A stretch of DNA of 64,000 nt from Blautia coccoides. Its GTDB lineage: Bacteria; Bacillota; Clostridia; Lachnospirales; Lachnospiraceae. Positions 23,650 to 31,818 of the stretch are shown here, piece after piece (position 1 is the stretch's first letter; each line of letters begins with the position of its first letter). The stretch lies in assembly GCF_034355335.1 (NCBI RefSeq), contig NZ_CP136422.1, positions 1,925,001 to 1,989,000 of the forward strand, given 5' to 3'. A model generated the notes under the pieces. The model did no database searches. It saw nothing but the letters and a program-made list of their open reading frames with translations, and had not been told where the DNA came from. Position numbers and translations under genes: made by a program.

Positions 23650-24702
23650 ATGGGAAAAGTATTATTTAAAGGAAATGAGGCTCTGGCAGAGGCGGCACTG
23701 GCGGCCGGATGCCGCTTCTACAGCGGATATCCGATCACTCCGCAGACAGAGATCCTGGAATATCTCTCCTGGAGAATGGAAGATGTGGGCGGTGTATTTA
23801 TCCAGGCAGAGTCTGAACTGGCAGGCGTAAATATGGTATTGGGGGCATCCGCAGCAGGCGCAAGGGCGCTGACCACATCTGCAGGCCCCGGATTTTCTCT
23901 GAAACAGGAGGGGATTTCCTATCTGGTGGCAGCAGATCTTCCGGCTGTGATCGTGGATGTTATGCGTATCGGCACAGGCTTGGGAGATATTGCCCAGGGG
24001 CAGGGAGATTACTGGCAGCTCACAAGAGGCGGCGGTCACGGCGATTATCACACACTGGTACTGGCACCTGCGTCTGTCCAGGAAAATGCAGATCTGATGG
24101 TGGAAGCTTTTGATCTGGCGGAGAAATACCGTCATCCTGTTCTCATTGCCTCCGACGCGGCTATCGGGCAGATGATCGAAGCTGTGGAAATCCCCGAATT
24201 CAGGGAACACGACATCGACAAATTTGACTGGAGTATCAAGGGCTGTGAAAAAGGCTGTGAGCAGCGTAAGATCCAGAATGTTTATTACACCCATCCGGAT
24301 TATGAGAATTACCTGAGAGAAAAATACGATGACATGGAGCGGGACGAACAGCGCTTTGAGAATATCCAGGTGGAAGACGCAGATCTGGTACTTGTGGCTT
24401 ATGGGATCAGTTCAAGGGTATGCCGTGAGACAGTTGAGCTTGCAAGGGAAGAGGGCCTGAAACTGGGGCTTATCCGTCCCATTACCCTGTGGCCGTTCCC
24501 GGTAAAAGCCTTTGAGGAGGCAAAGAATGTAAAAGCCTTCCTCACAGTGGAGATGAATATTTTAGGTCAGATGACAGACGACGTGCGCCTGGCTACCGGC
24601 GGAAAATATCCGGTTGACCATTTTGGTTCTATTTTCGAGATTCCGGAATCTGACGGAATCATTGCTAAAGCAAAAGAAATGCTGAAAAAGGAGGGAGTAT
24701 AA
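23650..24702 (+). CDS. 2-oxoacid:ferredoxin oxidoreductase, alpha subunit
   Basis: The 350-residue subunit with the pyrimidine-type transketolase domain (SGYPITPQTEILEYL near residue 25, GPGFSLKQEGISYL near residue 83) and the C-terminal domain II. With the beta subunit it binds thiamine diphosphate and oxidises a 2-oxo acid plus CoA to acyl-CoA and CO2, reducing ferredoxin. It resembles the VorB/KorA group. Specificity (branched-chain 2-oxo acids or 2-oxoglutarate) cannot be read from sequence. Confidence 0.9.
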   Translation: MGKVLFKGNEALAEAALAAGCRFYSGYPITPQTEILEYLSWRMEDVGGVFIQAESELAGVNMVLGASAAGARALTTSAGPGFSLKQEGISYLVAADLPAVIVDVMRIGTGLGDIAQGQGDYWQLTRGGGHGDYHTLVLAPASVQENADLMVEAFDLAEKYRHPVLIASDAAIGQMIEAVEIPEFREHDIDKFDWSIKGCEKGCEQRKIQNVYYTHPDYENYLREKYDDMERDEQRFENIQVEDADLVLVAYGISSRVCRETVELAREEGLKLGLIRPITLWPFPVKAFEEAKNVKAFLTVEMNILGQMTDDVRLATGGKYPVDHFGSIFEIPESDGIIAKAKEMLKKEGV

Positions 24703-24703
24703 T

Positions 24704-25441
24704 ATGAGACTGGTAGCTCCTGAAACCGTAACATTTACGCAAAGCGGCTTCTGTCCCGGATGCGGACACGGCCTGGCAGTCCGTCTGATCGCTGAAGTAA
24801 TGGAAGAGATGGGCTTAAGTGAAAAACTTCTGGCTGTGGTAGATGTGGCCTGCGGTTCTTTAAATATTGATTCCTGGAGATTTGACACAGTTATGGCAGC
24901 TCACGGCCGTCCCGTGGCCACAGCGGTAGGCATCAAGAAAGTACGCCCGGATAACCCGGTGCTTGCCTATATCGGTGACGGCGCAGCGTACTCCATCGGC
25001 ATGGCGGAGACGATGCACACTGCACTGAGAAACGACAATGTGGTGACTGTAGTCATCAACAACAGCTTATACGGCATGACCGGCGGGCAATGCGCACCCA
25101 CATCTCTTCCGGGCCAGATCACCACTTCCACACCGAGAGGAAAAGATCCCGAAAAAATGGGAATGCCTTTCAGAGTTGAGCAGGCATTTACAGGCTTTGA
25201 CATTGCCTACCTGGCAAGAGGGACCATGGCAGATGCCAAGGGGATGATCCAGTGTAAAAAATACATCAAAAAAGCCTTTGAAAAACATATGAAGGGCCAG
25301 GGATTCTGTCTGGTTGAACTGCTCTCCCCGTGTCCCACAAACCTGAACATGACTCCTGTAAAGAGCATGGAGCACCTGAAAAATGAGATGGAAAAATACT
25401 TCCCTCTGGGTGAATTTAAAGACAAAAAGGAGGAGGAATAG
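24704..25441 (+). CDS. 2-oxoacid:ferredoxin oxidoreductase, beta subunit
   Basis: The 245-residue thiamine-diphosphate subunit, with FCPGCGHG near residue 16 and the GDG...NN cofactor motif (YIGDGAAYSIG to VVINNSLYGMTGG, about 89-128). It starts one base after the alpha stop, so the two are coupled. Confidence 0.9.
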   Translation: MRLVAPETVTFTQSGFCPGCGHGLAVRLIAEVMEEMGLSEKLLAVVDVACGSLNIDSWRFDTVMAAHGRPVATAVGIKKVRPDNPVLAYIGDGAAYSIGMAETMHTALRNDNVVTVVINNSLYGMTGGQCAPTSLPGQITTSTPRGKDPEKMGMPFRVEQAFTGFDIAYLARGTMADAKGMIQCKKYIKKAFEKHMKGQGFCLVELLSPCPTNLNMTPVKSMEHLKNEMEKYFPLGEFKDKKEEE

Positions 25442-25443
25442 AC

Positions 25444-25983
25444 ATGGCAAAAGAAATTATTTGTGCCGGATTCGGCGGACAGGGAGTGCTGACAGCCGGA
25501 ATGCTGCTCATCAATGCCGGCATGGAACAGGACAAAAATGTGTTATTCTATCCCTCCTACGGTTCGGAGATGCGGGGCGGAACTGCCAATTGTACGGTAA
25601 AGATCAGCGATAAGCTGATCGCCAGTCCGGTATCCAAGCACCCGGATATTCTGTTCACCATGAACACTCCGGCTATTGATAAATTCGAGGAGCGTCTGAA
25701 ACCCGGAGGGCTTCTGCTGGTGAACTCCTCCATTGTACCGGAGGACAGAACCTACAGGGAAGATATCACGGTAGTAAAGATTCCCGCCACAGACATAGCC
25801 GCGGAAGTGAAAAATCCTAAGGGTGCCAACCTGGTCATGCTGGGAGCACTGGCTGCCCACAGTGATTTGTTTACGATCGAATATATGGAAACAGCCATTG
25901 TCTCCTTTTTTGAAAAAAAGGGAAAAGGCAAATTCAATGAAAAGAATGTAGCCTGCTATCGCCGTGGGGTGGAAGGTAAATAA
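25444..25983 (+). CDS. 2-oxoacid:ferredoxin oxidoreductase, gamma subunit
   Basis: The 179-residue gamma subunit. It begins with the typical ICAGFGGQGVLTAGMLL and has PSYGSEMRGGTANC near residue 40. It completes the four-subunit enzyme. The gene starts two bases after the beta stop. Confidence 0.9.
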   Translation: MAKEIICAGFGGQGVLTAGMLLINAGMEQDKNVLFYPSYGSEMRGGTANCTVKISDKLIASPVSKHPDILFTMNTPAIDKFEERLKPGGLLLVNSSIVPEDRTYREDITVVKIPATDIAAEVKNPKGANLVMLGALAAHSDLFTIEYMETAIVSFFEKKGKGKFNEKNVACYRRGVEGK

Positions 25984-26000
25984 TAAAGGGGTTTGAGCAG

Positions 26001-26022
26001 GAGGGCGGAATTGGCCGCCCTC
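26001..26022 (+). other. Intercistronic stem-loop before the acyl-CoA synthetase
   Basis: GAGGGCGG-aattgg-CCGCCCTC, an 8-bp perfect GC-rich stem with no U-tract. The ribosome-binding site AGGAGG follows it. Confidence 0.6.
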
Positions 26023-26041
26023 TCACAGGAGGTAAAAAACT

Positions 26042-28150
26042 ATGGATTTGACAAAACTGCTGAAACCGAAGTCCGTAGCAGTCATCGGTGCCAGTGAGAA
26101 GGAAGGCTTCGGCGGTGATGTGTGCCGCAATATCCTTACTTATATGGAAGACAGAAGCCATGTATATTTTATCCATCCAAAGCGTGACCAAGTATTTGGA
26201 GTTCCCTGTTATAAGAGCGTATCGGATGTGCCGGGAAATGTGGATATGATGGTCATTTGTACTTCCCAGAAAACGGTTATCCCGCTTCTGAGAGAAGGCG
26301 CGGCAAAGGGCTGCGGCGGTGCGGTGGTATTTGCCAGCGGATATGGTGAAGTGGGGACGGACCAGGGAAGAGCCAATGAAAAGGAACTGATGGACACAGC
26401 AAAAGAGCTTGGGATCGCTGTTATGGGTCCAAACTGTGCGGGATTTGTCAATTATGTGGACAATGTGCAGGCCTTTGCGTTTATCTCTGACAAGAGAGAC
26501 AGAAAAGGCAGTGTGGGTGTGGTATCCCAGAGCGGTCAGCTCTGTCTGTCCCTGATGGACTGCCCCGGCATGCGTTTTTCCTACAGCATATCAGCCGGAA
26601 ACGGAAAGATCGTCCAGATGGAGGATTACATGGATTTCCTGGTTGAAGATGAGAATACCAGGGTGGTCAGTGTTTATATCGAAGGTGTTAAGAATGCGGA
26701 TAAATTTGCGGCTGTTCTAAAAAAGGCCGCGGACAAGAGAAAACCTGTTGTCATTTTAAAAGCGGGAAGAAGTGCCAAGGGCGGCGCCATTGCTGCCTCC
26801 CATACAGGAAGCCTTTCCGGTTCCGATGCGGCCTTTGAGGCTGTGCTGAAAAAGTTCGGAGCGATCCGTGTGGATGACCTGGAGGAGCTGATGGCCATGT
26901 CCCTGATGCTCTCCACTTTAAAGCAGATGCCGAAGCAGGCCACATTCGCGTCTATGAACCTCTCAGGGGGGGAGACAGGGATCTGTGCCGACGTGGGCAG
27001 CTTAAACGGTATCGAGTACCCCGATTTTGCAGAGGAGACGCTGGCCTCTTTAAAAGAGCAGCTTCCCTCCTACGCATCACCTAACAATCCCCTGGATATG
27101 ACGGCAAGCCTTTCCTATGACGCGGACCTGTACGCAGGAGCGCTGCGGACTGTAATGGATGACCCCAATATCGGTATGGTCCTGATCGGCTACACACTGC
27201 TTCTGGATATCGCAGACCCGGCTATTCACTATATGTATGAGGGAATTGAGAAGGTTGTAAAAGAAAAAGGGGATAACTGCAAACCCATTGCCATGATCCC
27301 TTTTGCAGAAAATACCAGGAACCCGGAATACCAGGAAAAGCTGTTTAATATCGGTGTGCCGGTACTTCCCCCTACGGTCTATGCATTTAAGATACTCCGC
27401 CATCTGGCTGATTTTATTTCCTATACACCGGATAATAAGAGCCTGAGCCTTGCGGTAGGACAGAAGAAGAGCAATGAGACATATGCTCTGTCTGAGCATG
27501 ACAGCAAGAAAGAACTGGGCGCCTACGGGGTTCCGGTTCCCAAGGAAGTCATTGTCACCTCTGCAGAGGAAGCGGCAGAATTTGCAAAGAATACAGAGGA
27601 AGCCCTTGTCATGAAGGTGGAGTCCGCCGATATTCTGCACAAAAGCGATGTGGGCGGTGTGAAGCTGAATATTCATGGTCCTGAAGAAGCAGTTCGGGCA
27701 TATAATGAAATTATGGACAGTGTGTCATCCAAGCGTCCTGACGCAAAAATTAATGGGATATTAACAGTTCCCATGTTAAAATCAGGAGTAGAGATGATCA
27801 TTGGTGTGAATAACGACCCGCAGTTTGGTCCCATGGTCATGGTGGGAATGGGCGGCGTGTTCGTTGAGGTGTTCAGGGATGTGGCATTGTACCCGGCTCC
27901 GATCAGCAAAGCGGAGGCCTTAGACATGCTCAGATCACTGAAATCTTTTAAATTATTGAACGGATATCGCGGCGGGGCCAAATGTGATATAGACGCTCTG
28001 TGTGATACCATTGTAAGTATTGCTGATTTCGCCAGTGCAAACAGGGATACCCTCAAAGAGCTGGATATCAATCCGCTGTTTGTATACCCGGAAGGGGAAG
28101 GAGTAGGTGTTGCTGACGCCCTCGTTGTCAAATATGGCAGCTTAACTTGA
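26042..28150 (+). CDS. ADP-forming acyl-CoA (acetate-CoA ligase type) synthetase, fused alpha-beta
   Basis: A 702-residue fusion. The CoA-binding Rossmann domain comes first (SVAVIGASEKEGFGGDV at 11-27), then the succinyl-CoA-ligase-like domains with GPNCAGFVNY, then the region AASHTGSLSGSDAAFE whose His is the expected phospho-His, and a C-terminal ATP-grasp domain (about 480-700, with KSDVGGVKLNI). The enzyme turns acyl-CoA, ADP and phosphate into the free acid, CoA and ATP. Downstream of the 2-oxoacid oxidoreductase it would conserve energy from the acyl-CoA made there. Acyl specificity is unknown; the branched-chain or aryl acids of amino-acid fermentation are plausible. Confidence 0.9.
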   Translation: MDLTKLLKPKSVAVIGASEKEGFGGDVCRNILTYMEDRSHVYFIHPKRDQVFGVPCYKSVSDVPGNVDMMVICTSQKTVIPLLREGAAKGCGGAVVFASGYGEVGTDQGRANEKELMDTAKELGIAVMGPNCAGFVNYVDNVQAFAFISDKRDRKGSVGVVSQSGQLCLSLMDCPGMRFSYSISAGNGKIVQMEDYMDFLVEDENTRVVSVYIEGVKNADKFAAVLKKAADKRKPVVILKAGRSAKGGAIAASHTGSLSGSDAAFEAVLKKFGAIRVDDLEELMAMSLMLSTLKQMPKQATFASMNLSGGETGICADVGSLNGIEYPDFAEETLASLKEQLPSYASPNNPLDMTASLSYDADLYAGALRTVMDDPNIGMVLIGYTLLLDIADPAIHYMYEGIEKVVKEKGDNCKPIAMIPFAENTRNPEYQEKLFNIGVPVLPPTVYAFKILRHLADFISYTPDNKSLSLAVGQKKSNETYALSEHDSKKELGAYGVPVPKEVIVTSAEEAAEFAKNTEEALVMKVESADILHKSDVGGVKLNIHGPEEAVRAYNEIMDSVSSKRPDAKINGILTVPMLKSGVEMIIGVNNDPQFGPMVMVGMGGVFVEVFRDVALYPAPISKAEALDMLRSLKSFKLLNGYRGGAKCDIDALCDTIVSIADFASANRDTLKELDINPLFVYPEGEGVGVADALVVKYGSLT

Positions 28151-28185
28151 CGGAATGATCGGCATCCATAAAGGAGGGACACGAT

Positions 28186-29778
28186 GTGAAACTGTTTGAG
28201 AAGATTGAAAAGAAGGTTTTCATCCCGGCTGTGGTGATCCTGGCAGTCATTATTATTCCGCTGTATCTGGCACCGGAGATTTCCAACCAGATAATTTCAA
28301 GCGTATTTGAGTTCTGCACAGGAAGACTGGGTTTTCTGTACCTGCTTGCCTGCCTTGTGTCTTTTGGATTTTTGATCTGGCTGACAGTGAGCAGGCACGG
28401 GAATGTAAAGCTGGGCAGCGCTGAGGATAAACCGCAGTATTCCAACGTTTCCTGGATCGCCATGCTTTTTACTGCGGGTGTGGGAACGAGCATCGTGATC
28501 CTGGGCTTTCTGGAGCCGATCTATTATGTGAGCGGCCCTCCTTTTGATCTGGAGCCATTCAGCAAGCAGGCGTATGAGTATGCGCATATGTACGGGCAGT
28601 TCCACTGGGGACTGAGCGCCTGGGCATTCTATAATCCGGCTATTATTGCCACGGCTTATATGATGTTTGTCCGGAAAAAACCGAGTATGCGCCTGAGCGT
28701 TGCCTGTGAACCTGTACTCAAAAAGCAGTCCAGGGGATTTGTGGGAAACGTGATCGACATGCTGGTCATCTTTGGCATTGTGGGGTCTATTTCCACATCT
28801 CTTGGGATTGGAGCGCCGGTACTTTCTGTGATCATACGGGAGGTATTCGGAATTCCGCAGAATTATGACTTTGTTGTGCGTATTGTAGTATTGGTCATCT
28901 GGGTCTGTATCTTTGGAACCTCAGTGTACCTGGGATTGGATAAAGGGATCCAAAAGCTCAGCAATATAAATGTAGTGCTGGCGTTTGTCTTTATGGCGAT
29001 TGTACTTTTTGTGGGACCGACAACAGATATCTTCAAAATGGAAATAAATTCTCTTGGTCTGTATGCCTCTGATTTTGTCAAAATGAGTACATATACGGAC
29101 CCCTTCGGAAGCGGGAAATTTACGCAGGAATGGACCGTTTTCTACTGGGGATGGTGGCTGGCTTTTATGCCTATGATGGGAATGTTTGTGGGACGTATTT
29201 CCAGAGGGCGCACCATAAGAAATGTCGTGTGGGGACAACTCATATGGGGAAGTCTGGGCTGCTGTGTAAGCTTTATGATATTCGGAGGATACTCTTTGTT
29301 TCTGCAGGAGACAGGCAGAGTGGATTTGGCATCTATTCTCCAGAGCCAAGGCCAGAGCGCTGCCATTGTGGCAATTCTTCGGACTTTGCCTATGCCGAAG
29401 CTCATGATGATATTTTTATGCATTGTCTGTTTTGTATATCTTGCAACGACAATTGATTCCTGTGCCTATGTTCTGGCCGGGACCACCATGAAGCGTCTGA
29501 AGGGAAATGAGGAGCCTGCCAGATGGAACAGGATATTCTGGGCAATTCTGTTCTGTCTTTTGTCGATCGGCCTAATGCTGATCGGAGGACTGGAGGCGGT
29601 AAAAACCATTTCCGTACTCACAGGGCTGCCGCTGATCGCGGTGCTGATCCTGCTGATCGTTTCTGTGAAGAAAATGCTTACCGGGGAAGATAAAAGCAAA
29701 AAGGACGGCAGTGCCGAAGGTGAGCCTTTAGAGTTATCTAAGCCGGAGCAGGAGAAGAAGATACAGACGAAAAACTGA
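28186..29778 (+). CDS. BCCT-family betaine/carnitine/choline transporter
   Basis: A 530-residue carrier with about twelve helices. It has AGVGTSIVILGFLEPIYY near residue 103 and the BCCT signature WGWWLAFMPMMGMFVGRISRGRTIR near residue 322, in which the key Trp residues are kept. The start is GTG at 28186; the overlapping ATG at 28184 meets a stop at once. AAGGAGGG precedes it. It closes the amino-acid operon. Family members carry compounds with a quaternary ammonium group, so either this operon handles such an amine or the carrier has another substrate. An MttB-type demethylase is 27 kb away, but no link is shown. Confidence 0.87.
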   Translation: MKLFEKIEKKVFIPAVVILAVIIIPLYLAPEISNQIISSVFEFCTGRLGFLYLLACLVSFGFLIWLTVSRHGNVKLGSAEDKPQYSNVSWIAMLFTAGVGTSIVILGFLEPIYYVSGPPFDLEPFSKQAYEYAHMYGQFHWGLSAWAFYNPAIIATAYMMFVRKKPSMRLSVACEPVLKKQSRGFVGNVIDMLVIFGIVGSISTSLGIGAPVLSVIIREVFGIPQNYDFVVRIVVLVIWVCIFGTSVYLGLDKGIQKLSNINVVLAFVFMAIVLFVGPTTDIFKMEINSLGLYASDFVKMSTYTDPFGSGKFTQEWTVFYWGWWLAFMPMMGMFVGRISRGRTIRNVVWGQLIWGSLGCCVSFMIFGGYSLFLQETGRVDLASILQSQGQSAAIVAILRTLPMPKLMMIFLCIVCFVYLATTIDSCAYVLAGTTMKRLKGNEEPARWNRIFWAILFCLLSIGLMLIGGLEAVKTISVLTGLPLIAVLILLIVSVKKMLTGEDKSKKDGSAEGEPLELSKPEQEKKIQTKN

Positions 29779-29795
29779 AATTTTTTCAAAATTAT

Positions 29796-29837
29796 CCCCT
29801 GGGGTGGCTTGTAAAACGGGTGGTGGTTAGCTATGAT
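29796..29837 (+). promoter_or_regulatory. Promoter of predicted small RNA 2
   Basis: TTGTAA (29809-29814), a 17-bp spacer and TATGAT (29832-29837). Directly before the -35 lies CCCCTGGGGTGGC, the third copy of the element seen at 13167 and 19525. Confidence 0.72.
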
Positions 29838-29843
29838 ATAGAC

Positions 29844-29952
29844 ATAGCCGCATCCTCCGCAAACTGCGGCTCCAAATGGATTTGAATTCACGCATGACAT
29901 ACAAAGGAGGCTGTATCCGCTTTGGCGGGGCAGCCTCCTTTGTATGTCCGTT
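29844..29952 (+). ncRNA. Predicted small RNA 2 with exposed CCTCCGC loop
   Basis: About 109 nt between a consensus promoter and a strong terminator, in a gap without genes. The 5' hairpin GCCGCA/TGCGGC (29847-29852 and 29865-29870) exposes TCCTCCGC; an alternative tighter pairing CCGCA/TGCGG is possible. The 13-mer GATTTGAATTCAC (29879-29891) is identical to one in small RNA 1, again just before the terminator. The arrangement of promoter element, C-rich loop, 13-mer and terminator is shared by the two. Function by pairing with ribosome-binding sites is inferred. Confidence 0.65.
29896..29948 (+). terminator. 18-bp hairpin ending small RNA 2
   Basis: GACATACAAAGGAGGCTG pairs perfectly over 18 bp with CAGCCTCCTTTGTATGTC, with a small inner hairpin CCGC-tttg-GCGG. 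Only a short T-run (CCGTTTTGG) follows, so release may be incomplete. The 3' arm carries CCTCCTTT, the anti-Shine-Dalgarno sequence of 16S rRNA. Being symmetrical, it may also end the convergent minus-strand transcript. Confidence 0.7.
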
Positions 29953-30009
29953 TTGGTCACAGGTGGTCGTGACAAGAAGATCCGGTCTGCGCAGAATTAA
30001 GACAGGTGC

Positions 30010-31719
30010 TTAGATCAACTTGAAAAACCGGTAACACCCATTACACATACCCACGTGGATATATCTCTCCCCTTTTTCATTCTTTGCCGGGCAGTATATT
30101 TCTCCTGTTTCTAAATCCTGTATCCCCCGGACGTCCTCCCGATTCAGCACCACATCCATATCTGTGGGATAGTCGTGATAAGAAAAAATACCAAAAGTGT
30201 CATTGTCATACAAAAACAGGTTACATTTTGCCTGCACATTCAAATAGACATCCAGACCCTTAGAAAACAGTCTGTGAATGATTCCGTTTACTTTTCCCGG
30301 CAGCAGATACAAGTCTGCAAAATCATCGGGAATATCCAGAACATACAGGTGTCCTTTCCCATAAAAATCATGTGTCAGCAGCGGGAAATTGCTGTCCCTG
30401 GAAACAAAAGCCAGCTCACACCAGGTGGCGTTTGTCTTATACTGCAGCACATCTGCAAATATGGGTGATACGCCTTCGATACAAGCCGGCGGTCCGCTCT
30501 GGAATACGTCGGCCCAGTATTGTCTTCCTGCGGCCTTTCGTCCTGTGCAGGTGACCGAGGTCATATCCCGGATACCCTTATCCTGCACAGCCTTTAAAAA
30601 TCCGCTGGTAACCGCGGCACTCCTGCCGGATCGGACGAAAGCCTTTAGCTTTTCCACGATATCTTTGTCACATGCCGCGCTGGCTGTGAGCAGAAGAACA
30701 TCAGCGTTCTCATCAAAGAATGGCGTAGGCTCCAGAGGAAGTCCCGTCATACCCAGATAGTTCATGAGCTGATCCTCCCCATCCGCGTCAAATGGCTCAT
30801 ACATAGGGATACCCACCGGATTTCCAGTCATGGACAGAATCCTGTCGATCCGTTCCAACTGCTGGCCGAGAGGCGGCAGCGCAGGCATACCGATCAATTC
30901 AGAGAAGCTGAATAAGGTCAGTTCCCTGGCGCCTGCAAATAAAGTGAGATAAGCCTGCTCCAGCCATATGTTCAGGTTGGCATTGGAATCCCCTTGATCG
31001 ATCCATCCTCCGCCGTTTTTTCCCGGCGCTGTATTCTCCATCAGCCGTATCATGCTGTAACTCAGATACCTCTGCAGATGCTGCTGGCTGTAGGTGGAGT
31101 GGCGGGACTCTGTACCTGTATAGATTCCGTCAAAGATATCCCTCTCTTTTTTAGGGTTATATCCGGTTTCCTGGTAGGACTCATACCAGTTTGGAAATTT
31201 GATGATGAATTTGCAGTTGGGATTCACAGACTTTGCGATAGAGACGATCTCCCGGGAGACTTCTTCCATCTGATCCAGCCGAAACTCTGCCCATGTTTTC
31301 TCTCCCTTGGCCTGAAGACAGTCACCACAGCGGCAGGAAGTATAGAAGAAATCATCCAGGATGATCTCATCAAAAAGGGAAGCGGTATATCGGACGATGT
31401 CATAGTATTTTTGCCGGTAAGCCTGATCTGTGAAGCAGAAGGCGTCAAATATGCGGAATTTTGTATCATTCTCCATACGTATGGTGGAGGTGATAGCTCC
31501 GGATACCTGGATACCCTCCTTCTCAAATAATTCTTTGACCTGCTTCATTTTCTCCTGAGGTACGTCAAAGGTTTCCCGGTGCGTGTCCAGATAAACCTTA
31601 TCAAGTGGAAGGTATTTTGAAAAATACCGAATTCCTTTTTCCACCTCTTTCATATCTGCCTGTGCCAAAAACTCTCCGCGTACATAGGATGCCAATTTAA
31701 AATTCTTGTAGTGCTGCAT
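30010..31719 (-). CDS. Glycoside-hydrolase-like TIM-barrel protein
   Basis: A 569-residue cytoplasmic protein (no signal peptide). The N-terminal 330 residues look like a TIM barrel, with the acidic motif EIILDDFFYTSCRCGDC at about 114-130 and KFIIKFPNWYESYQ near residue 173. Residues about 340-400 (ADVLLLTASAACDKDIVEKL, GRSAAVTSGFL) resemble the class I amidotransferase-like domain of some beta-galactosidases. I cannot assign a known family. It lies downstream of YesN in the same direction and faces a sugar operon across the divergent promoter, so a role in glycoside breakdown is likely but inferred. Confidence 0.65.
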   Translation of the reverse strand: MQHYKNFKLASYVRGEFLAQADMKEVEKGIRYFSKYLPLDKVYLDTHRETFDVPQEKMKQVKELFEKEGIQVSGAITSTIRMENDTKFRIFDAFCFTDQAYRQKYYDIVRYTASLFDEIILDDFFYTSCRCGDCLQAKGEKTWAEFRLDQMEEVSREIVSIAKSVNPNCKFIIKFPNWYESYQETGYNPKKERDIFDGIYTGTESRHSTYSQQHLQRYLSYSMIRLMENTAPGKNGGGWIDQGDSNANLNIWLEQAYLTLFAGARELTLFSFSELIGMPALPPLGQQLERIDRILSMTGNPVGIPMYEPFDADGEDQLMNYLGMTGLPLEPTPFFDENADVLLLTASAACDKDIVEKLKAFVRSGRSAAVTSGFLKAVQDKGIRDMTSVTCTGRKAAGRQYWADVFQSGPPACIEGVSPIFADVLQYKTNATWCELAFVSRDSNFPLLTHDFYGKGHLYVLDIPDDFADLYLLPGKVNGIIHRLFSKGLDVYLNVQAKCNLFLYDNDTFGIFSYHDYPTDMDVVLNREDVRGIQDLETGEIYCPAKNEKGERYIHVGMCNGCYRFFKLI

Positions 31720-31818
31720 AAAATCCTCCTCGTTGATATAATAAATTTACACAGGACCGCTGATTTTTTGCGTTCCTGTTATCTATGATAAAAGGGAAAA
31801 CCGGATAAGGTTCTGTCC

